Assembly: GCA_029449235.1 (NCBI GenBank)
Contig: JANATG010000008.1
Location: forward strand, 1,922,001 to 1,986,000
Direction: 5' to 3'
Source of the DNA: Linnemannia schmuckeri
Lineage: Eukaryota; Mortierellomycota; Mortierellomycetes; Mortierellales; Mortierellaceae
DNA: 64,000 nt
A model generated the notes under the pieces. That model was not told the DNA's origin. It saw only the letters and a list, made by a program, of their open reading frames with translations, and did no database searches. Position numbers and translations under genes: made by a program. This document shows, piece after piece, positions 23,732 to 35,639 of this stretch; within the stretch, counting starts at the first letter, position 1, and the number at the start of each line of letters is the position of its first letter.

Positions 23732-25541
23732 TTATATTTTGGCAAAGAGATCTCGATTGGTGACAAACTTCATCACAAACTGAATTAAACTCGCAATGAG
23801 CATCACACTCCCCGACCAAACAATCACCCCCGTGTAATCTGTATGATGCCCCACCGTATCCAAGATCGCCCCTGAGACCGGCGATCCAACCGTCGACCCA
23901 ATCGTCATCACCGCATACATGATCCCCGTCACCGACCCCAATCGGTCTAATTTCCCTGCGAGCACCGAGGATGCAGAGATGGCAGATGAGACGTGGGCTC
24001 CGCCGCAGAGTCCGTAAGCTACCGAGAAGATGATCATCAAGGTTGATGTCTTTGCAAACATCCAAAGGAAGAAGAGGGTCAGGGTTGTGGCGAAGGTCGA
24101 GATGCAGAGGGCGTTAATGGATCCGATGCGGTCGAGGATAAAGCCCATAACGATTCGACCGATTGCTGCAGATCCGTTCATAAGTCCGACCATGAGTGCT
24201 GCAGTTGACTTGTCTACATTGTGCTGGATCGCGTACGCTACAAGACAAAGAAGGCAAGTGTGAGTTACTTCATACATATGCCAAGGACAGAAATAAATGA
24301 ACGAAACATAAAAAGAAACGAACTTACAGGTGATAAAGAAGAATGGAGAAAAGTACCCACTAATGACAAAGGCGCACGAAACAACCAAAAGACAGAACCG
24401 CAGATCTTTGAGGATAGTGAAATCTACAAAACCCTGTTTGCTCTCCGCCTCCACAGATTCACCCTCACAACATGCGAGCCGCCTGATCCTCCGTGCTTTC
24501 TCACGGCCTGTCTCCTGGCGCGCTCTGTACAAAAATCCTGTAGGAATCAAGAGAATCAAGTGAGTGGCGGCAATCACCAACATGGTGAACTTAGACCCCT
24601 TGGTATTCAGCAGGCGACTGACAATGGGCGAGATCCAGAGTCCTCCGATTCCTCCACCACTGATAGTAATACCTGTGACAAGGCCACGGTTCTTGGTGAA
24701 CCATTGAGAGGGCAGGGTCATTGACGCAAAATACGTAAGACTGGTGCCAGAGCCATAAAGTAGCCCTTGTGTCAAATAAAGTTGCCAAACTTGAGTCGAA
24801 AAGGCGGCCAGGACTAATGAAAGAGTCATCACAGAAACGCCGATGAGAGTTGTCGACCGATGTCCAAAATAATCACAGATCGCTCCTGTGAATGGCCCAA
24901 GAGCGTCCAGAAGTGTCATTGCTAGAGTCCCAATCCACGTAATCTGAAAGACTGTCGCCTTGTCCTTGAATGTCTCTGTGAGGTAGTAGTTCTAGTAGAA
25001 GGAGAGATCATTCACCCAAGGAAAGGGGGGATTATATGAAATTAGGGATCAGACTTTTCGAAATTAACTCCACTGCATGAGACGAGACAGCATAGTAAAG
25101 CGCATGGTAAATGATGATGTTATAACAACTAGGGGAAGAGGGGAGAAAGAGGGAAAGAAGAAAAGGGAAGACAGGGTTTCATACCTGGAAGACACCATAG
25201 GAGTTACAGAAACCCATGGACACCATCTGGTACACAAAGCAGGCAAAGACAACCACCCAGCCATACGCCGGGCCATCGGCAAGCATATCATCACCCGCTG
25301 CTGCTGCCTTTGCTAAAGAGTCGCTGCTGAGGGACGCAGGCTCAATGTCGAGAATCCCCGCCTCTATTGTCTTTGTTGCTCCATTGTAACGGTCGCCCGT
25401 AAGTGTGATATCAGAATCCTTGTTTGTCAGGGTGTTGTTGCTATTGTTGTGATGATGGCAGTATTGATGATGTCCATGTTGAAGGGTTGTTTTGTCGTCT
25501 GGGTGCTGAGAAAGATCGAGAGAAGTAGTTGTTTTTGACAT
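23732..25541 (-). CDS. MFS transporter, monocarboxylate-transporter-like (MFS5)
   Basis: Exons 25541-25185, 24991-24328 and 24237-23732, 508 residues. A Ser/His/Asn-rich N-terminus leads to DGPAYGWVVVFACFVYQ, the monocarboxylate-transporter TM1 signature. Exon 2 carries DALGPFTGAICDYFGHRS and LPSQWFTKNRGLVTGITISG; exon 3 carries GRIVMGFILDRIGSIN and ends TNRDLFAKI. Intron 2 (24327-24238) happens to be open in frame, so an unspliced reading would insert about 30 residues; the GTAAGT...TAG ends and the paralogs argue that it is removed. Exon 2 length (664 nt) equals that of the gene at 8729, to which it is the closest relative in the window. Substrate unknown. Confidence 0.88.
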
Positions 25542-26646
25542 CTTTTTGAAAATAAGTGAGTGAAGTGAAGGAAGGGCTGTATATTTTTTTATATGACAAA
25601 AAAAAATGAGGAGAAAAAATAAAAAGAAAGATTGCCAGGAACCACCCCCGCGCTTTTTATGCGGCGGACTCCAGCTCTGTCTACTTGTTCTCGCAGACAC
25701 CGCAAAACAGCCTTCAAGGGAGTCATCCAAAAACAAGGTGGTCCCTTTGTACCTTTCTCGCTTTTTTCAGTACTCCCTTCCATCCATCCATCCATCCCTC
25801 CTCGACACATCTTCTAAAATGCAGGTAAAAATGACGGCTGATTGAGCCCCTTTTTGATTAGCATCGTGTTTGTTAATTTTTTCTACGGAGTCGTCGAGGA
25901 AATCAAATGCTCGAAGAGGCGAGATTTCTACAAGGCATCAATCAACACAACGAGAGGCTGGTTTGGCTCTTATCTCCTGATTTTAATCCTGTCGATTAGC
26001 CACTTGGGCTCACCCTCTCTTTCAAAGGACCATCAAGGAAAGCTGAGCAGTAAAAACAAAGCAAAACTTGCTGGTTACAAGGGAGCAAGAACTACTCACA
26101 AAGAGCGATAGATGGTCTGTCACACCCCCATCTCTTCTTCAATAACTTTGCCCTCGTCCTCACTTCCCTGTGTTTTTATGCGGCTCACGAGAACTACAGT
26201 GTCCCTGACGGCATCCAAAGGGTAATAACATGGGTACTTGTTTTTTTTTGCTAGGTTATCCGGAGCAAGAGATGGACGGGTGACATAGAGAGACGAAGGA
26301 ATAGAGGCGTTGTATGTTTACTTCTCTAAAGGAAAAAGAATCATAGTACATAACCCAGACGACTTTTGGTTGACGAGGTAAGCTTTCCCTCGGACTTTTG
26401 CGATATCCTCGGTTCTCAACACTTCGACACTTCGACCCTTCCTTATGATATCTTCAAAGTAAAGGAGAGGGTATAAAAACAATAGTTGATCAATGAACAT
26501 TTTTTAGTCAACGAGCATTCTCTGATCGCCATCAGCAACTTAAACTGTGTCAGTCTAATAACGGACATCAGGGTCCGTCTGATATTAATTTGCAAGATGC
26601 ACAGACATTTTTTTACATTAATCAAGATCAACCAAAGGAACGAATT
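25542..26646. other. intergenic region between MFS cluster and kelch array
   Basis: No gene seen. It contains the CT-rich leader of the MFS gene (minus strand) and AT-rich sequence toward the 3' end of the first kelch gene. Confidence 0.45.
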
Positions 26647-29219
26647 CTATGAGGGCTTGAGCTGCTGTTGCAGATACTCAAGCATAGACTGACGCTCCAG
26701 CCGAAGACGCTCATAGTTCTCATGCTCTATCCTTACGCGCTCAATCTCCTTCTCCAGATCTTGGTACGACTGTTGCTCCGCTGATACTGTTCCTACAGCT
26801 GTTACTGTACCCGTGACAGGTGGGACCCAAGCCCCATCGTCTTGAGGCTGTTGTGATAGTTGAGATTGAAACTGCAATAGGAGATGCTGGTTCTCATTTG
26901 AAGGCCCCAGTTCTGGGTACAGTTGTGGGTTCTGACGTGGTGTTCCTATTGTTGTAGCTGGTTCTGCTGGTGGTGGTGGTGGTGGTGGGATGAATTGCGG
27001 GTTTCCGGGGACCGGGGTGTAGGCCATGGTCATATAGATGTGAGGATCCTTAGAGGTCCTGAAGTGAGTTGAGGTTGCTGAGGCGTATTCATTGACAGGT
27101 GAAATCGGTTTCACGTTACGCGAGTAACCACCGCTCTGCGCAAATGTGCTGGCGGTGGGAGAGATCATCTTGATATCATGAGAGTAGCTTCCGCCACTGC
27201 TGTGGCCAAATGTGCTGGTGGGGCTGTAGAGACTCACGCTATCCTCTGGTACGACGTTGGCAGTGGTGGGGACAGATTCGATAGGCGACATGGGAACATA
27301 ATCCTGTTGCTGAATGGGGCGTGGTTGCAGAGATGGGGGTCGAGGTGTGGGCGTGTAGGGTGCAAATGCAGGGGCATGACTAGAGTAGTATGACTGATGC
27401 TGAGAGTGGTATCCAGATTGAGGTCGGGATTCGTATCCTGACTTTGGGCGAGGCTCCAATCCCGGCTGGTATTGATATTGCTGATTATGATCGCATTCTT
27501 GCTGCTGTTGGTAATGGTGGAGTTGTTGTTGAGACAAAGAATATGCCTGAGACACGGGTTCGGAGCTTGGTTTGGGAGTTCCTGGAAAGGGTGTGACAGA
27601 ATCCTCGCTAGACTTTACTGTTTCCTGATACCCATTGCCCAATCCTCCATGTCCTTTCTTCTTGTTGTTACGCTTGCGCCGCTTGACAAGAAGGAATGCG
27701 ACGAGTCCGAGTAAAATAATGGCGCCGGCGACACCACCTCCGATTGCTGCATAGTTAGGTCCTGAAGAAGTCGGTGGTGATGGGCCGACAGGTGATACCA
27801 GGTTGAACTGGGTGGTCCATTCGTTACTGACGAGGTTGTATACAATTGGCGTTGCATCCATGTTCACACGCTTGTTGTCACCTATGTAGGAGAGAGATCA
27901 CGATGGTTAAGGTCTGTTGATACGTCACAGAGGAGTGGGAGGAAGTTTAAAATCTTTAAAGGACAGTACCTCCCCAAGCAATAAAGCTGTCTCCAGCGAC
28001 GGCACACGCCATGTTGCAGCGGGCCTGGTTGACGTTGGCAGCTTTGCCGGCAGTCCATTGGCCAGTCTGGACATCAAGGATAAAGATTGCAGAACTGGAG
28101 TTCTCCGTCAAGTCTGTCCCTCCAAAAAGCACCATTTTAGTGCCTCCAGATGCTAATTAATTATATAGTTGTCCATTTCCCACGCGAAGGAAAGTAAACA
28201 AAATGGTTAGTGAGAGCAGCTGTGGGAGACATAAATTTTTCGATTTTAAGATGCATTTGATAGCAATTGGAATGTAGTACTTGCCTGGGACCATGCAATG
28301 GCCACTCAAATCGCCAGGGGAAGGTCCGGATGTGGTCTAAATGCAAAGGGAAGCAATCGGGTGAATAGGTGGCAAGATTAGAGCTGTGTCTTTTTGTTCT
28401 TGTTTAGTTCATCCATAGACTGAGGTAAAAAAAGTAAGGGAAGCAACGTACCACACGCGACCATCCATTCGCGGGGCTGTACTCATTAAGATAGGGGTTG
28501 GCAGTGCCCCCAAAGATTGTTTTCCCGCCGTAATGGAGAAATGTGCCTCTGACGGATGACCAGACAAACGTCTCATGGTTGATAGGGACCGGCATGAGGT
28601 CCACTGGCATTGCCGATGTGGTATAAGTAGTAGAGGAAAGGGTATTCATGGCCATCTAGGTCCCGTTGCCGGTCCCTGCTGGGGCGTAGACATACCCTGT
28701 ATTGTAATCGACAGCACTCCGGATAGCAATCTGTCGTGTGGCGTCGAGAGGGAGACTGGTGTTGGTCCACGTCCTATCTGCGATGTTGAAGGTCGACCAG
28801 CCGGTGTTGAATGGGTCCCAGAGAAAGAGACTCGCATGATCCTTTGACACTGCCATCGAGTGCCAACTAGAGTTAGGAGCAATACCCGACCGATATGGAG
28901 GGATCATCCATGGTGGACTGGAAGTCGACCAGGACGGCACTGTCAGATCCAAGGCAGCGAATTGGTTGACCTGTGTTCTTTTAGTGCCGACTGTAGTGTA
29001 TCCACCCTGGATGTATAATGTTTTCTCGTCGAGACTGGCATAGGACATGCAACAGGTGGACTGAGGAGTTTGTGCATAGACAGGAGTGGTGGTGGTGGAG
29101 AGGATGACCGAGGTGGCGACGAGGATTAAAGGGAGGAGGTTGGTGATAGAGAGAGGAGGAAGGGAAAATCGTGTGGCGTTCCGAGCGTATTTGCCCTGGC
29201 ACGATCCTTGCCGCCTCAT
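26647..29219 (-). CDS. K1: transmembrane kelch protein with an internal TAG
   Basis: Exons 29219-28452, 28336-28285, 28152-27970 and 27881-26647, 745 codons in one frame apart from a TAG at 28658-28656 in exon 1. The stop stands where paralogs have Gln (NGT-Q-MVMN). N-terminal hydrophobic signal region, then kelch-like blades (LYIQGGYT, HSMAVSKDHASLFLWDP, FVWSSVRGTFLHYGG), TM helix AAIGGGVAGAIILLGLVAFLL followed by KRRKRNNKKK, then a Gln/Pro/Tyr-rich tail ending in a helix with EKEIERVRIEHENYERLRLE. The tail differs from those of K4-K8 and lacks their DREDFFRRLAASP block. Intron 2 has a GC donor. The TAG could mean a very recent pseudogene, readthrough, or sequence error. If translated conventionally, only 187 residues are made. 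Confidence 0.7.
28656..28658 (-). other. in-frame TAG in exon 1 of K1
   Basis: Single nonsense codon in an otherwise open gene; the homologous codon is Gln in K4, K5, K7 and K8, so a CAG to TAG change is the simplest origin. Confidence 0.75.
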
Positions 29220-30702
29220 TGGATAATTGGTTTTAGTTGGGAGGAGTGAGGATGTGCTGCAGAAATAGTGGGAGAAAGGGAGGAAGGGTAAATGACGAGA
29301 ACGATACCGAGCTATTATGAACCAGAGGGTGGTAATAAAGGTGTAGGGAGAGAGGGGCAAGTGGGCATGGGTGGAGGAAGAGGGAAAGAAGTAAAGAAGC
29401 GAAAAGAGGGTGCAAACAAAAGAAATGAAATGTGGAAGAGGGGGAAGGAGTGGTGGAAGACAAAAAGAAACGAAGAGACGATGATAAGAGAGAGTCAACA
29501 GAGGGGCGAAGACCAGGCCCTCATTCTTGTCTCCCTCTCTCTTACACACACAGTCTTGCCTTTTTTCTTTTCCTCTTGACTTTGAATCGAGTTGCCTCTT
29601 GCAAGACACACTATATCGCAGGGCATGCCAAAAAAACAAGTGAAAAAGAGAGTGCGGGAGAGCCCATCATTAAAAGAAAAACGCCATGAATTGCGCTGGA
29701 ATTTCTGTCATCTGTCCGCTCTCTGTTGTCTGGTACTTAATTAGTTTCTCCTAGCGCGTTTCTACTTTTGAGTTTTTTGACCTCCCTCTGTTCCCGCTCT
29801 GTTGGACGCCTTGGAGGAAAGTCCCTTTCTCTCTTTGTGAAGAAGGGTGGCAGAAGTGACGAACATGGGGCGAAAGTTTGCTTTTCTCTTGTTGAATCCA
29901 CATGGATATTGCTGTTCATCTCAACAAAGGGGACCAATGATGGAAAAAGACAGTCGAGAATGAGTGAACAAATGGGGGCAGGGGCGTTTGTGTGTGTAAA
30001 CAAAAACCTACGACCCAAAAATAACTATTGTTTGTTTATTGTGCTTCTTAACCAAAGGGCGTGGCAATGCAAGGTGAACTCACATCTTTTGAAGAAGAGG
30101 ACTGAAGAACAGCAACCATGACCATGGCGTATGTTGTATGTGAAATGTAAGGGGACCGCGCGTCAGGACATGATCTTCCAACTCGCTCTTGACAAAACGA
30201 GAGTCAATTAACCTCGGTCGAGGAGCATGGGGAGGAAGTGGGGCAAATGAAGGAGGAAAGAAGAGCCGATCATAGGGTATGTGTTTGCAACTATGCATGC
30301 TGTAAGAGGAGAGAGCCACTTTTGTCCAACACGGCGCGATTATTACTGGCGAGCTAAGGGTCTTCAACTAATTGCCCCAGGTAGAGGGCATGTGAACCAC
30401 TTTTTGTCGTTGGTAGGGATCACCCTCTTCGCACTGCTCATAATCACACATGAGCCAAGGGAGATGGACAACAATGATAGGAATCGCACTTAACGACAGT
30501 TCATTTTTCGGGTTGCTCTCAAATGAGAACAACAATGGCGATCGAACATCTTTTAGCAGCACTTGAATTATTACAACAGCCAAAGGTCTTGCGCTGAACC
30601 CACGCACAGACAAGTTCTGGAAATTACTCACAAACTTGTATCATAGCACTTTGGTTTCTTGATTGCTTGTTTTTACTCTCATGGATACGGAAATACCTGA
30701 GA
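29220..30702. other. intergenic region K1 / K2
   Basis: CT-rich leader on the minus strand to about 29560, then unremarkable AT-rich DNA. No gene seen. Confidence 0.45.
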
Positions 30703-31967
30703 CTAGCGGTAGCTCTGCATCAATGCTTCACGCTCTAATCGACTCCTTTCCAATTCCTCTGTTCTGCCCAGATATTTTCTATCATCCTTTTCAGTTCCTG
30801 GCTCTTATCCTCGTACTGACTTTTATCTGTAAACTAGCTGCTGTTGCTACGATGCTGATCCAAGGAAACAAGGCGCGATGACCATTGAGATGGTTGGCAT
30901 CCATGAGGTCCCCCTTCTGGCTGTCGTTGCTGGTGTTGCTGCTATTGTACAACAGGAGTCCATCCATACTGACCATCTGTGTGCGGGCTTCGCGGACTCT
31001 GCAACAGCTCATTTTTGTTGACAATATCGCTCAAAGACCAACTCTCAAAATTCGTCCTAACGCGTGGTGGCATTGGCGGGCGAGTTAAGGTTATCGATGG
31101 TGGTGGTGGTTGATAGCTTGCGTCAACGATATTATCGTCAACCCACTCGGACTTGTTTCCATTCGCAAAGATTGGACTTTGTGGTTGTCGTCGCCCTTGC
31201 GGATCTCCCATGACTGCCTGGGGCCCAGCGAGGGATACGGTCGAAGATGCTGAAAGACGATTGAAGAGCGCCTCTCGTTCGTCTCTCACTGGTGGTGGAT
31301 ACGACGCTGAGTCACGACCGCTATTGGTGTCTTGTAGATCTCGAAGACTAAATCTCATGCCGTTCTCGCTCTTGTCCTTCCTGGTTTTCCTCTTTGACTG
31401 TTTCTGTCGTCTATAGATAAAGAAGCCTACGACAGCAATCACCACCACTGCTCCTGCAACCCTCCTCCTATAGCAGTCATGTTTGTTGTTGAACTTGGCT
31501 GTGATCTGGAAGGGCCCGTTGGAGTCGGTGGAGAAATAGATTCAGATGGTGGCCCTGTTCCCACGGTCGTTGATATCGTAGCGTTGTGTTTGAACTGGGC
31601 CGTCCATTGGTTGCTCCTCATATCATATACGATTGGAGTAGCATCCATGTTAACTTGAGAGCTCTCGCCTAACAATGTTGACACAGGACCAAAATTCAAA
31701 ACTGCAGACATTAAAAAAATGGATGGCGTGCATTTCTCGCCGCAATCTCTGAAAGTAGAATGGTACTTAACCTCCCCAGACGACGAAACTGTTGCCGGCA
31801 ACAGCACATTCCATATTAGCTCGAGCTTGGTTTGCGTCGCCAGGCTTCCCGAGAGTCCATTCGCGAGTAGGCACATCGAGAATATGGATATTCGCTTTAG
31901 CCACCTCATCCAGTCCTTTGCCGCCAAATACAATCATTTTCCTTCCGTGTATCTCCAACAACATCAC
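30703..31967 (-). pseudogene. K2: partial kelch-TM copy, exons 3-4 only
   Basis: Exon 3 (31967-31772) encodes KMIVFGGKGLDEVAKANIHI through AVAGNSFVVWGG; exon 4 starts at 31668 with ESSQVNMDATPIVYDM. In the TM segment one base is missing after AIGGG (near 31460), so the frame is lost just where the paralogs continue IAGAVVVV; the downstream frame reads VVVIAVVGFFIYRR. A second one-base shift falls in the C-terminal helix (near 30750). Exons 1-2, carrying the signal peptide and most of the propeller, are not found upstream. It is therefore a truncated, frameshifted pseudogene. Confidence 0.85.
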
Positions 31968-32719
31968 CTAAGAAGTACACAAAACTATCGCACAAAATAA
32001 TCATATTAAGTCTACAGACACAAGCCACCAATAAAAAGACATGAATCTTCTTTTAAAAAAAAATAATCTTCCGTTTCTCATTTTTTTGTAAAAGCCGGCT
32101 TGGGACAAAAGAGGGAAAAGAGGAGATGACAACGCCGTGTCACCTCAAGTACCTGCTTTTTACTTTCCTTGACTTTGATTGATTCCATATGGGCTTGGCC
32201 ACGATGCACAAAAGATACGGTGAATCCGACTCATTTTAGGCTATATTTTTTTGGCATGTAGACAGATGAGTGTGGAAATACATTCGCAAAGTCATCTGAG
32301 TGGGCGTAAAAGAAGCAAAAAAAAAAATAATAAACAACCACAAATCCTGTGCCCCTATTCTTTTGTTTAAACTTCACCGGGTAATCTCTGTTCAATTGCT
32401 TCCACCCTCGGTAATCTCTGTCTTGTATGCTTTGGAGGTGAGGATAGGCATTGCGCTGGAAGAAAGAGATGCTAGGTGGAGAATACAGGGAAAAGAAGGC
32501 CCAAGCATGCATAACAATTTTGTTGCCTGGAAGCAACATGATTGAGGGCCGATACCATTACCTTCCACCTGCATATAGCACAGTCGATTTCTTTTTAGGA
32601 TTTTTACAATGCGGTAGTGCATATGGTTCTTCTCTCTTTATCACTAATGTAGAGATATTTTGAATACTACAAATGCGGCGAAGACAGGTGGATCATATTA
32701 GTCCCGCATGAAAGAATTC
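31968..32719. other. intergenic region K2 / K3
   Basis: AT-rich, no gene and no trace of the missing K2 exons that I can recognise. Confidence 0.45.
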
Positions 32720-34827
32720 TTATTTCCTGACCGAGACCCTTTCCAATTCCTCCTGCTCAGCTCGAAGATTCGCCATCATCCTCGTAAGCTCCTGACTCCT
32801 TTCCTCATATGAACTCCGGCTCTGTGGATTTCGTAATGATTGGGGTTTGTCGGCGCCGCCTTTAAAAGTATTGGTGTTGTCACTCTGATTTGATGGGAGA
32901 CCTGGAAATAGGGTCATTCGATGATGAGCTTCATTGTTGATATCGACTCCTCCAGTCATACTGCTGTTCGTAAAAATGGGTTGTTGATGTCCTTGTGGGC
33001 TCCCTACTCTCAACACGGCCTGGGGCCCAGCGAGCGGTTCAGTCGGAGAAGGTGTTGTTGAAAGATGAGTCAAGCACGCGTCTCGGTCTTCAGTAGGACG
33101 AGGCTTTAATAGCGGTGGTGGATAAGATGATGGGAGAGGCTCAGTTTCAGCATTGACATTGCTGTTTGGAGGCAGTTCTCGAAGATTAGCAAGGTTCACG
33201 CCTTTCTCATCCGCTTGCTTGTCCTTGATGTTCCCTGTCTTCCTAGTCGCCTTTGTTTTTCTCGTTTGCCTGCTTCGTCGCATACACAAGAGAAATCCAA
33301 CAATTGCAATCACTGCTACCACCGCACCAGCAATTCCACCACCAATGGCAGCAATCTTTGCTGCATCCGACTGAGAGCTGGGAGTGACGATGGAATTTGG
33401 GGAAGGAGTCACTGCACTGGGTCCTGTAGTGGTCGATATAGCCTTGATGAAACGGTTGAACTGAGTCGTCCATTGGTTATTCTTCATATCATACACGATT
33501 GGTGTTGCATCCTTGATCCTCGAGGCGCTCTCACCTACAAAGTTGAAAAGTATAGCACGCGTGTTAAAGGAGGGGGTCCAACTAAAGCAATGTGACCCTT
33601 TTCTTTACTATCGAAAGTTAAGATCATCTCACCTCCCCAGGCAATGAAACTGTCGCCCGAAACAGCGCATGCCATGTACTGGCGAGCTTGGTTTGCGTCG
33701 ACAGGTTTTCCAGCAGTCCATTCACGAGTCCGGACATCGAGGATATGGATGTCGGCCTTGGCGATCCCATTCACTCCTGCGCCACCAAAGACAATCATTT
33801 TTGACCCCCCGTTTGCTAATGAATGAATACCAAGAAGAGGAAGACGGTATCAGCGAATGAGAACAAAACGTCGTGGTAGTTATTGGGCAAGTTGTACTTG
33901 CCTGCGACCATGCAATGACCGCTGACATCTCCAGGAGAGGGACCTATCGTGGCCTAGTGAACAGAAAGTCAAAATGATAAGTTGACTGGATCATGCATCT
34001 TCCTTTCGTATACCCTGGAAATAGCAGTGTTATTAGAAGTAAAGAAAAAAAAATCGTACCACAGATGCCCATCCGCTCGTGGGACTGAACTCATTAAGGT
34101 AAGGGTTACCAGTGTTCCCAAACATGGCTCTACCGCCATAATGCAGAAAACTGTTTCGATAAGTCGACCATACAAACGACTCATGAACAACAGGCACGGG
34201 TATAAGAGCCGTTGGCATGGGCGACGTCGGGACGGAAGGATTTCCAGGAGTGTTCATAATCATCTCCAGCCCATTGTTATTCCCTGAAGGGATATAAACG
34301 TTTCCTGTGTTCATGTCGACTCCATTCTTGATACCGCTTTGCTTGGTCGTATTGAGAGAATTCGCGTAATAGTTCCATACGTTGGCTCCAATAGTGTAGG
34401 ACCACCAGGCGCTTGCTTGGAAGGGATCCCAGATGAAGAGGGTGTCGCGTTCTCTTGCCACCGTCATCGAGTGCCCACTGGAAGTCGGAGGAAGCACTCC
34501 GAGACTTTGGGGCCATACCCATGGTGGGGCAGAGGTTGACCATGAATCAACGGTCAGGTCGAGGGCAATGAACTGGCTGGCGGGGGTTTGGTCACTGCCG
34601 ACTTCGGTGAGTCCTCCTTGAATATAGAGAAAGCGCTCGTCGACGCTGGCAAAGGCCATACAGCACACTGGGGCTGGGATTTGTGCCAATGCTGGAGTGG
34701 AGAGAATGGATGTTGTAGTGGCGAAGAGAAATAAAGGGAGGAGGCGAACATAGAAGGGTGAAGACGAGGACTGTTGATTGTTCCGGGAGTGATAGCAAGA
34801 GACAGGGAGGAAAGTTCGTTTCCTCAT
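32720..34827 (-). CDS. K3: transmembrane kelch protein
   Basis: Exons 34827-34060, 33953-33902, 33815-33633 and 33534-32720, 605 residues, no interruption. A signal region ending near PALAQIP is followed by VCCMAFASVDERFLYIQGG and further kelch blades, SGHCMVAG, and MIVFGGAGVNGIAKADIHIL. TM helix: AAIGGGIAGAVVAVIAIVGF, then basic residues. The tail is Pro/Ser/Asn-rich with SYPPPLLKPRP and GPQAVL, and ends with a helix SQELTRMMANLRAEQEELER. Topology: propeller outside, tail inside. Intron 2 uses a GC donor (GCAAGT). Function is not known; the plan resembles a cell-surface sensor or adhesion protein. Confidence 0.85.
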
Positions 34828-35639
34828 CTGAAGGAAGTGTGGGTATTATAAGGGAGGCGTGGTAGAGAAGGTAAAGAGAGAGAAGAGAAGCAGAGTTGAG
34901 AATGAAATACCAAAAATAATGGAGGCAAATGGTATTAGTGACAGTCAAAGAAAATTGAAGGGGCGTGAAAGGAAAAGAAAAAGAAAGGAGTAGAAAGTAA
35001 AAAAGGCACAGGGGATATAAAGAGAAAACGTATCTTGCCAAGTGAGTCGAGAACATTGGCGAAATGTTCCGTCGTTCCCTTTTTTTTATCTCTTTTGATC
35101 TCGTATTACCCCCTGGCCCGTTACGATCGAGCCCTAAAAAAAAGACATCTTGTATTCTGTGTTCTTTTCATCGCTATGAATTAAGACCATCCCAGGTCGA
35201 AGGATAGAACAGTAAAGCTAAAAGATGAAGGGTTAAGTCCAGACCAAAGCCAATGACGCCTTTCCTTTTTTCCTATTCTGTTTTTTTTTTCTTTTCCTAG
35301 AGCCTAGATGTTGCACGCGGACCTTAACTTGCAAGTTGCAACTAAATTGACAAGAATGGCGGTCGCTCAAAGCAAAATTGGATTATTGGGCAACAACAAA
35401 AAATGCATGCCCCTGTTCACGTGTTGGACTTCTAGACCAATGTGAACGCCCAAATCAAGAACCTTCACCAACAGACAACAACTCCTCCCCAACCCCCTGC
35501 TTTCGTCCAAAAAAAAACCATGCAATGCATACACCTCAGGATATTTGACATTTCCACAGTTTACAACACACCTCATCCCATGTTTTTGTTTTTGTTTTTG
35601 TTTTTTGCGATCTTTTTCTTTTATTTTTTTTATTTACTT
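34828..35639. other. intergenic region K3 / K4
   Basis: CT-rich minus-strand leader of K3 to about 35060, then AT-rich DNA with several A/T runs. No gene seen. Confidence 0.45.

Noticed and set aside
29640..30660. Further kelch exons between K1 and K2
   Set aside because: No blade, TM or tail motif could be recognised on either strand.
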